Part shown: piece by piece, positions 6,200 to 11,653 of the stretch
Position numbering within the stretch: position 1 is the first letter of the stretch
Layout: each line of letters starts with the position of its first letter
Notes under the pieces: generated by a model
Databases searched by the model: none
Told to the model about the DNA's origin: nothing
Seen by the model: the letters and a program-made list of their open reading frames with translations, nothing else
Translations under genes and position numbers: made by a program
Origin: Irineochytrium annulatum
Taxonomy: Eukaryota; Chytridiomycota; Chytridiomycetes; Chytridiales; Chytridiaceae
Direction of reading: 5' to 3'
Assembly (NCBI GenBank): GCA_027600665.1
Contig: JADGJL010000957.1
Span: forward strand, 1 to 11,653
Length of the DNA stretch: 11,653 bases

Positions 6200-9100
6200 C
6201 TACGCCGATGACAAGTCTGTTCGAGACGCCTTGGCGGTCCGGTTATTGTTGTCCTCTCCGGATAACACTTTTTTTAACCAAGCCAAAAACTCCACATTCT
6301 CCTCCGCAACCAGTTTATACAATTCCTCCCCTTCCTTCGGCGAAACAGCGACAGCGCCCCGCTGCAGCAGCAGGAACTTGACGAGCCTTTTCAGGCACTT
6401 GTTGACAGCGTGATGTAAGCAGGTCCACCCCTTATTGTCTGGAGTCTCGAAGTCGTACTTCGGCAGGTGAGGGTCAAGTACGGGCAGAAGCTCGAGCTGA
6501 TTCGAAATGACCGCGACATGAAGCGCGTTAAGCCCGTCTTTGGTCTTTACCTCGATGGCGCCAGGTGCGTTGGCAATGACGAATTCGAGCAGCGGTTTCA
6601 GCCCGCCCCGGATGGCGTGGTGCACGCAATTGAGGCCGTCGTTGTCCAGCGACTCGAATGTCACCCCTGCGCCTACCGGCAGCTTTGTGATTAGGTACTT
6701 TAGCACCTCGGCCTGCTTGTTCGCGCACGCGATTTGAAGCAAGTTCTCGCCTTTGACGTTGCGGGCCTGCACGTCGCACCCCTCGCCTACCAAGAAGTTA
6801 ACCATTTGCACCATGCCTCCGCGGACGCCGTGGAACAGGCACGACTCCCCCAGGAGGTCCAACGTCTGGAGGGTGATCGCCGGCGCCAGTTTCGGCTTGA
6901 GAAACATCAGCATCTTAGGCTGCCCACCCCCGCACGCAACCTCGAGCAGGTTGCACCCGTTTGCGTCCAGGACATCGAGGCGTTGTTTGGCCGTGCCGAC
7001 GAGATAAGTCACGATTTCCATTGACCCCTTCTGGACAGCAAAAAATACGCACGTCCACCCGTCCGCCTTTCTCTTGCTCTCGAGGAGCATCTCGCTCCGC
7101 CCTTCTGCTAGTGCCTCGACGCACGCGAGCGCACCGGCGCCACACCCGCCGCATGCAATATGGAGCGCGTTCCTCCCGTCGGCGGCCTCGGCCTCGACGG
7201 ACGCGCCAATTGTCAACAACTTTTCAACCACACCCGCGAGCCCCGCCTGCGCCGCCACGTGCAAGCACGTCATCCCGGCACCATCAAGCGTGTCAATGCC
7301 CACACCAGCAGGCGCGCAGGCCGCTACCAACCTATCAAGCAGGTCGAGCCTCCCATGGAGGCACGCGTGATGGAGGAACGTCCGACCGTCCCTGGAGCGG
7401 AGGGCTAAGTCCGAGCCGCAGGACAGGAGGTAGTCCAACATCTCCGATGAAGCCTTCTCGATCGCGAAGTGCATGCAGCTCCACCCGACATTCACGGTCG
7501 CATTCACGGTGACGGTTGAAGGCATGAGGGGCACGAGGTAATGAAGGATGTCAAGCTTGTTACGGAAGCAGGCAACGTGAAGGACGTTCAGGCCGTCGCT
7601 GGTGCGGACCTCGAGGGAGACGCCCTGTGAGACGAGATACTCGAGGACCTCCCTGTCGCCGTATTGAACCGCGAAGTGTTGGCACGTCCAGCCTTTGTTC
7701 GTCACGCTTGTGAGGTCGGTCATAATTAGGGGGACTGCGAACTTGAGGACGTCGAGCTTCCCGCTCGCTGCGGCGATGTGGAGAATCGTCTTGCCGTCGG
7801 GCGCCTTCGTGTCCAGGGCCTCGCCTTTGTTCATCAAAATCTCAAGCGTTGCGATCGAGCCTCCGAAGGCCGCAAAGTGGACGCATCGCCAACCTTGACT
7901 ATCTGCCGTCGAGAACCCGACCGTTTCCGGCATCAGCGGCATGAGGTACTTAAGAATTTCAACTCGTCCGTTCGAGCATGCCAGATGAAACAGATTGTTG
8001 CCGGACTTCGTCACCGTATCCAAAGTCGCGCTTTTGTCGACCAGTATACGCACGGCCTCAAGCGTCGAAATCTTGGTCGCTATGTGCAGCGCCGTCCACC
8101 CGTCGTTGTTGACCGTATCGACCGTTATATCGGGCGGAATCAACGGAATCAAGTACGACAGTAGCTCGGCCGCGTTCTCGTTCGAGCTCGCGATGTGAAG
8201 GACCGTGTTTCCGTTCTTAACCCTCCCCGATAATGGCAGCCCGGCCTTGACGAGCATTTCGATGACCTCACGCGTGTTCCAGCGGCACGCGACGTGCAGC
8301 GCACTCCACCCGTCGTCGTTGACGAGCGGCAGGCTATCGGGCGGCATCGCGCCGATAAGGTGGTCGATCACGGGCGGGTTGCGGTGCTTGCACGCCGTCA
8401 AAAGTACGGTTCCGCCGCTCTTGGTCCGGGTGTCGATTGGTGCGCCCTGCACGACGAGGTACTTGATGATATCGAGGTCGGTCTTCGATACTGCGTAGTG
8501 GAGGCACGTCCACCCGTCCCCGTCGGGATCGCCGATCTTCATGCCCTGGGCCTTCATCAGCGGGAGGAGGTCCTGGACCATGCGGAGATTGCCCATATAC
8601 GTCGCGACGTGAAGGACGTTTTTCCCGTTCTTGTCGCAGATCTTCACGCTGGCGGGCACCGTCGACAGCAGGAGGGTCACGATTTCGTGGTAGTCGTACT
8701 CGACAGCCATGAACAAAGGCGTGCGTCCGTCGTGGGATTGGCGATCGAGCGGGCAGCCGAGGCGGATGAGCTCCTTGAGCATGGCAGCGTCACCCTGGCT
8801 GACGGCGAGGTGAACCAACGTCCATCCTTCGCTGTTAACGTCGCCGAGGCGGCCGCCGGATGACGCAAGAGCCAAGAGGGCAGGGAGGTAGGACGTGATG
8901 CAAGCCCGCATGATGGGCGTGCTGTCGTAGTGGTCGCGGGCGTTGACATCGGCGCCATAATCGATAATGAGCTTGATAATATCCGGTGTCTCGTTCAAGC
9001 GTACCTCTGCAAGCTCGATCGTGAGAATCCGAACAGCGGATGTTAAGATAGCAAGGGATGAACTCACGTGCAAAGTGGTGCAAAACCGATTGACCCTTCT

Positions 9101-10744
9101 TCTTGACGTTCAAGACCGCTTTCCCTTCCTTAACGAGCACTTCCACCATCTCTCTCGTCCTAGCTCCCCAAAGTGGCGGTTCGCCGACGGCATTCAGTTG
9201 GTTCACGTCAAGCCCCTTCACCAGCAGCATCCTCACGATGTCGACGTTCCCATTCCCCACGGCCACGTGCAGCAGGTCCCCTTGTACCTCCTGCACCCCT
9301 CCGGCGTCCTCGGCCGCCGCCGCAACCTCCCCCTCCTCCTCGCCCACAATTCTCACTTTCGGGCCCTTGTGCAGCTTCCTTATGATCAACTTCTTGTCTA
9401 TCTTCCCGAGGATGATCTTAGCGGCCTCGGACGAGTTCAGCTGGACGGCCTGCTCGATCGTCGTAATCGTCGTCGCGTCCACGGGGGTTTTCTCGGGCTC
9501 CGGCCCTTTCTGCTTCATCCTGTACTTATCCATGTGCTTTCGCACCCCGTCAAGAATCAGCTGGATCTTGCCGTCGATCTCGCCAGGGTTGCGGGCATCA
9601 ATGTACAGATCACTGCCGACGGAGAAGCCGATGCCGGTGTTGGTCCAAGGCTTAAGGGAGGACTTTCTGATAACTCATTAGTTTCAGACGGCTAGAGATT
9701 GGAAAGCCGTCGATGGCTACACGAACCTCTGCTCGCCGTCTTCGTTGTGCTGGGCGGCTTCCTCAAGCCGCCTCGAGCGCTCTTGAGGCGTCATCCCAAC
9801 TGGTTGAAAAAAAGCGCAGCGCACTAAGTGTGTGTGAGTCAGAGTTGTAAAGGACCAACCAATGACCGGGAGCACAGGGATGGAATGATTCATCGTGAAG
9901 TTGAACTCCCTCACGCAGTTGCCGGAGTTGGCGTACTCGTCGGATATGTGGGCGATAACGAGGCCGGCTATAAATAGTGCAAATTAATAATCGAACAAAC
10001 AAATATGTTGAATAGCATACCATGACTGAGAGCTTCCGCGAGCTGGTCCGGCAAGATCTTCCCCGTCTCCAACCGATCAACATCAAGCCAGGCGTTATAG
10101 CCAGCGTCTCGAAGGATCTTAAGGAGGGACCTTGGATCGAATCTGTGGAATTTTTTTTGTTCGAAGGTTATGGTTGTCATCGATGATAACATGGACGACT
10201 TACGGTCCCGCCTCATCGATCTCATGGGCCTTCTTCAATCCAGCCTCGTAATCCAACTTCATCTGCGTTCTGGTGGCGATTTTGTAAGAAGTAGATAAAC
10301 GACCCTGTAGGAACCATACTCACTTGGAGTTTCTCCAACAGTAGCTAATGAACACGGTCTTCTCGTCATTAACAGGTACCTCTTCCGTGGTAGGTTTTAT
10401 CGGTATCGGCACCGACAAGGGCGGCGACTTCTTCGCCGTCAACGCCGCGACCTTGGTGTGCTCCTTCTGGAGCAAAGCGCGATGTTCCGCGATGAGTGCC
10501 ATCTCGAGCTCGAACCTTTCTTTCTCGAACTTGACGCGCTCGGCGAGGAGCCGGCGGTCGTGATCCAACCTTGTCTCGGACAGGGCCACCTGCGGTAGTA
10601 GACACGTTAACGATTTATTTCGGAGTCAGTAAAAAAGGCGCCGAGTTCCTGCCGCACCTTCTCGTCGGCCATCTCTGGCACACCGTCTGTCTGGCACCCA
10701 GCGTCAACCGGATGGACCTTGCCCCTTCTCCCGCAGCAGAACAT
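6200..10744 (-). CDS. TIR domain-ankyrin repeat protein, 8 exons, 1375 aa
   Basis: Exons, in order of translation: 10744-10658, 10589-10324, 10269-10204, 10142-10021, 9967-9860, 9799-9727, 9666-9068, 9006-6200. All seven introns are GT-AG, 53-68 nt, and every phase matches; the sum is 4128 nt including TAG. Residues 1-9 are MFCCGRRGK, a possible palmitoylated anchor. Residues 36-80 are charged and heptad-like (coiled coil). Residues 105-285 form a TIR domain: KTVFISYCWRNSK, GYNAWLDVDRLETGK, VIAHISDEYANSGNCVREF, then SVGSDLYID. Glu201 in CVREF aligns with the catalytic Glu of TIR NADases. Residues 370-1330 hold about 28 ankyrin repeats. TIR-ankyrin fusions are expected to be sensor/effector proteins that cleave NAD or signal by TIR assembly; that role is inferred. 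The ATG at 10744 has A at -3, but an upstream exon is possible. Confidence 0.85.
6254..9100 (-). repeat. Ankyrin repeat array with alternating repeat types
   Basis: About 28 ankyrin repeats are encoded, almost all in the last exon. From residue ~560 on they largely alternate. One type begins G-W-T/S-C/A-L-H-x-A and is usually followed by 'VxxLLxxG'. The other begins G-K/N/L-x-V/I-L-H-x-A and is followed by a longer 'LxxLxPLMP' loop. Together they make a supra-repeat of about 70 residues. The C-terminal repeats keep the alternation less strictly. Near-identical GC-rich codons between units suggest growth by duplication of repeat pairs. Confidence 0.8.
9007..10657 (-). other. Seven short spliceosomal introns of the TIR-ankyrin gene
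   Basis: Introns (minus strand): 10657-10590 (68 nt), 10323-10270 (54), 10203-10143 (61), 10020-9968 (53), 9859-9800 (60), 9726-9667 (60), 9067-9007 (61). Donors are GTGCGG, GTGAGT, GTAAGT, GTATGC, GTTGGT, GTTCGT and GTGAGT; acceptors are CAG except one TAG. Branch-like CTGAC, CTAAT or TTAAC words occur in several. Each was placed by requiring GT-AG, frame continuity and uninterrupted TIR homology. The GTTGGT and GTTCGT donors are the weakest. Confidence 0.75.
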
Positions 10745-10765
10745 TTTGAACTGCGGTGTTCGGGC

Positions 10766-11224
10766 TCAAGAGAGAAGCGGTCGCGGCGGCCGCGGCGACG
10801 GGCCCGGGCACGTAAGCTGCCGACGGGGCGTGATTGAACTTGTGAGATGCACGAGGACGTATCTCCAGCAGTCCGTCAGGTCGTCGCGTAAATCTTCACG
10901 CGAGGCCGGGAAATCCAAACGACTTGCGCTACCAGTCCGTCCGCTGTTGACCTTGTCTGGACGTCCCCAACCGTCGTAGCCATCCTCGGCGGAGCCGGCT
11001 TTGGGAACATGGAAGGTCGCGGTTGTCGCGCTGCCGGGAATCATCACCCCTGCTGGACCCTCTGCCTCGGCCAGGCCATCGGAGGACGTGACGGCGCGGC
11101 GCCAGATGTTCAGCTTTGTGTTCGAGGCCACGACCTCAGACATCATGTCCGAGTGGCCGGCTGTTAACAGCGTCCACATTACATCCCCTCCAATGCTTTC
11201 CGCCGACATCCCTTGCCATGCCAT
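10766..11224 (-). CDS. Possible upstream exon or small gene, unrecognised
   Basis: The minus-strand frame from 11224 is open to a TGA at 10766-10768 and has strongly GC-biased third positions in its middle part (roughly 11150-10850), like the ankyrin exon. The product has no domain I recognise. It contains MSEVVASNTKLNIWRRAVT, GYDGWGRPDKVNS and DFPASREDLRDDLTDCWR. The C-terminal part (after about 10840) turns Pro/Arg-rich and looks non-coding. Splicing from a GT near 10843 or 10836 to the CAG before TTCAAAATG would join it in frame to the MFCC start of the TIR-ankyrin protein, extending its N-terminus. It may equally be 5' UTR or a separate gene. Confidence 0.3.
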   Translation of the reverse strand: MAWQGMSAESIGGDVMWTLLTAGHSDMMSEVVASNTKLNIWRRAVTSSDGLAEAEGPAGVMIPGSATTATFHVPKAGSAEDGYDGWGRPDKVNSGRTGSASRLDFPASREDLRDDLTDCWRYVLVHLTSSITPRRQLTCPGPSPRPPRPLLS

Positions 11225-11484
11225 CCCGGCGGCGAACGTTCACCTTGCATCTAATGCAATATTTCTAGGAGAAAGACTCTGCCGCGCATGGGCACGCTGA
11301 GTGCGCTTTCAGCTTTACGTCCTTTTTTGTACACTCTGAGCGTCCGTCCCGCGCCGACGAGGACATCGACCCCTTTAATCCAAGAAAAGTGCTGTGAATT
11401 GTTTTATTGTCTTCTTTGAAGTAGTGGGAGTTGTCCGAAGTTCGAACGGCAAGATCCGACTTGTCAACTCCAGTCCAAGCCGCC
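11225..11484. promoter_or_regulatory. Divergent intergenic region between the TIR-ankyrin locus and the membrane-protein gene
   Basis: No coding frame is convincing here. The region separates two genes transcribed away from each other, so it probably holds promoters for the plus-strand gene and, if the upstream exon is real, for the TIR-ankyrin gene. It contains a palindrome, TTGCAT-CTA-ATGCAA (11245-11259), that could bind a dimeric regulator. No clear TATA box was found. Confidence 0.4.
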
Positions 11485-11653
11485 ATGCCTCTGATCTCCG
11501 CATCCTCGCTCTCCCCCGTCCGACTCGCCCGGCGCGTCCTCCCTCCCTTGCTGGCTCTCATCCTCCTCGTCCACCTGCTCACGGGCTTTCTCACGAGTCA
11601 TCCTAACGACTACGTCGCGACGTCGGCGATGTCGGGGGTGGGGAGGAGCAAGC
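11485..11653 (+). CDS. N-terminus of a probable type II membrane protein (partial)
   Basis: The ATG at 11485 lies in an ideal context (GCCGCCATGC), and the frame is open for 56 codons to the window edge. Residues 1-17 are short, Ser-rich and end in a basic stretch, VRLARR. Residues about 18-37 (VLPPLLALILLVHLLTGFL) form one hydrophobic helix, followed by polar TSHPNDYVATS. This is a signal-anchor or signal peptide layout, as in fungal Golgi glycosyltransferases and other secretory-pathway proteins. The catalytic part is outside the window, so no function can be given. It is divergent from the TIR-ankyrin gene. Third positions are GC-rich, in line with real coding sequence. Confidence 0.65.
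   Translation, partial: MPLISASSLSPVRLARRVLPPLLALILLVHLLTGFLTSHPNDYVATSAMSGVGRSK

Noticed and set aside
6961..7512. 183-residue plus-strand ORF and other ORFs antisense to the ankyrin exon (for example 8294-8863 and 8967-9695)
   Set aside because: They are antisense shadows of GC-rich ankyrin coding sequence; their products are Arg/Pro/Ser-rich without domains.
9717..10225. Separate small genes for the TIR fragments
   Set aside because: Each fragment is a part of one TIR domain and they join in frame across short GT-AG introns.
11265..11594. 109-residue minus-strand ORF
   Set aside because: It overlaps the start of the plus-strand signal-anchor ORF, is rich in Arg and Ser, and has no recognisable features. 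The plus-strand ATG has a far better context.

Overview
The window looks like nuclear DNA of a fungus, most likely an early-diverging zoosporic (chytrid-type) lineage. The grounds are seven very short GT-AG introns (53-68 nt) in the main gene, a Ty3/gypsy chromovirus relic, microsatellite and satellite repeats, and a TIR domain of the 'VFISYCW...GYNAWLD' type fused to ankyrin repeats. The lineage assignment is inference.

Layout. Positions 1-1140 are satellite-like: a 353-bp unit in two near-identical copies, built from older 136-188-bp monomers and containing nested 23-bp repeats. A degenerate tRNA(Lys)-like sequence lies on the minus strand near 1239-1313. From about 1440 to 4044 there is a 5'-truncated, frameshifted chromovirus pol (reverse transcriptase, RNase H, integrase, chromodomain), followed by a polypurine tract and a probable 3' LTR to about 4296. 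From about 4340 to 5500 no frame codes. Instead, segments matching bacterial/organellar 23S rRNA occur in the right order and, in the peptidyl-transferase region, at the right spacing. I read this as a reduced, very divergent mitochondrial-type LSU rRNA, probably a nuclear insertion of mitochondrial DNA. Degenerate CCGTC/ACCGT repeats and CT microsatellites fill 5550-5865.

The main gene runs on the minus strand from 10744 to 6200. Joining eight exons with seven in-phase introns gives one 1375-residue protein: a Cys-Cys N-terminus, a coiled coil, a TIR domain retaining the putative NADase glutamate, and about 28 ankyrin repeats that alternate between two types. This architecture resembles NLR-like or immune-type sensor/effector proteins. 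A further coding-looking segment (10766-11224, minus) may be an upstream exon. At the right edge a divergently transcribed plus-strand gene begins at 11485 with a signal-anchor N-terminus and runs off the window.

Functionally the window holds one substantial host gene (TIR-ANK), the start of a second (membrane protein), and about 6 kb of repeat, dead retroelement and rRNA-like DNA downstream of the TIR-ANK 3' end. The most interesting items are the TIR-ANK protein and the rRNA-like segment.
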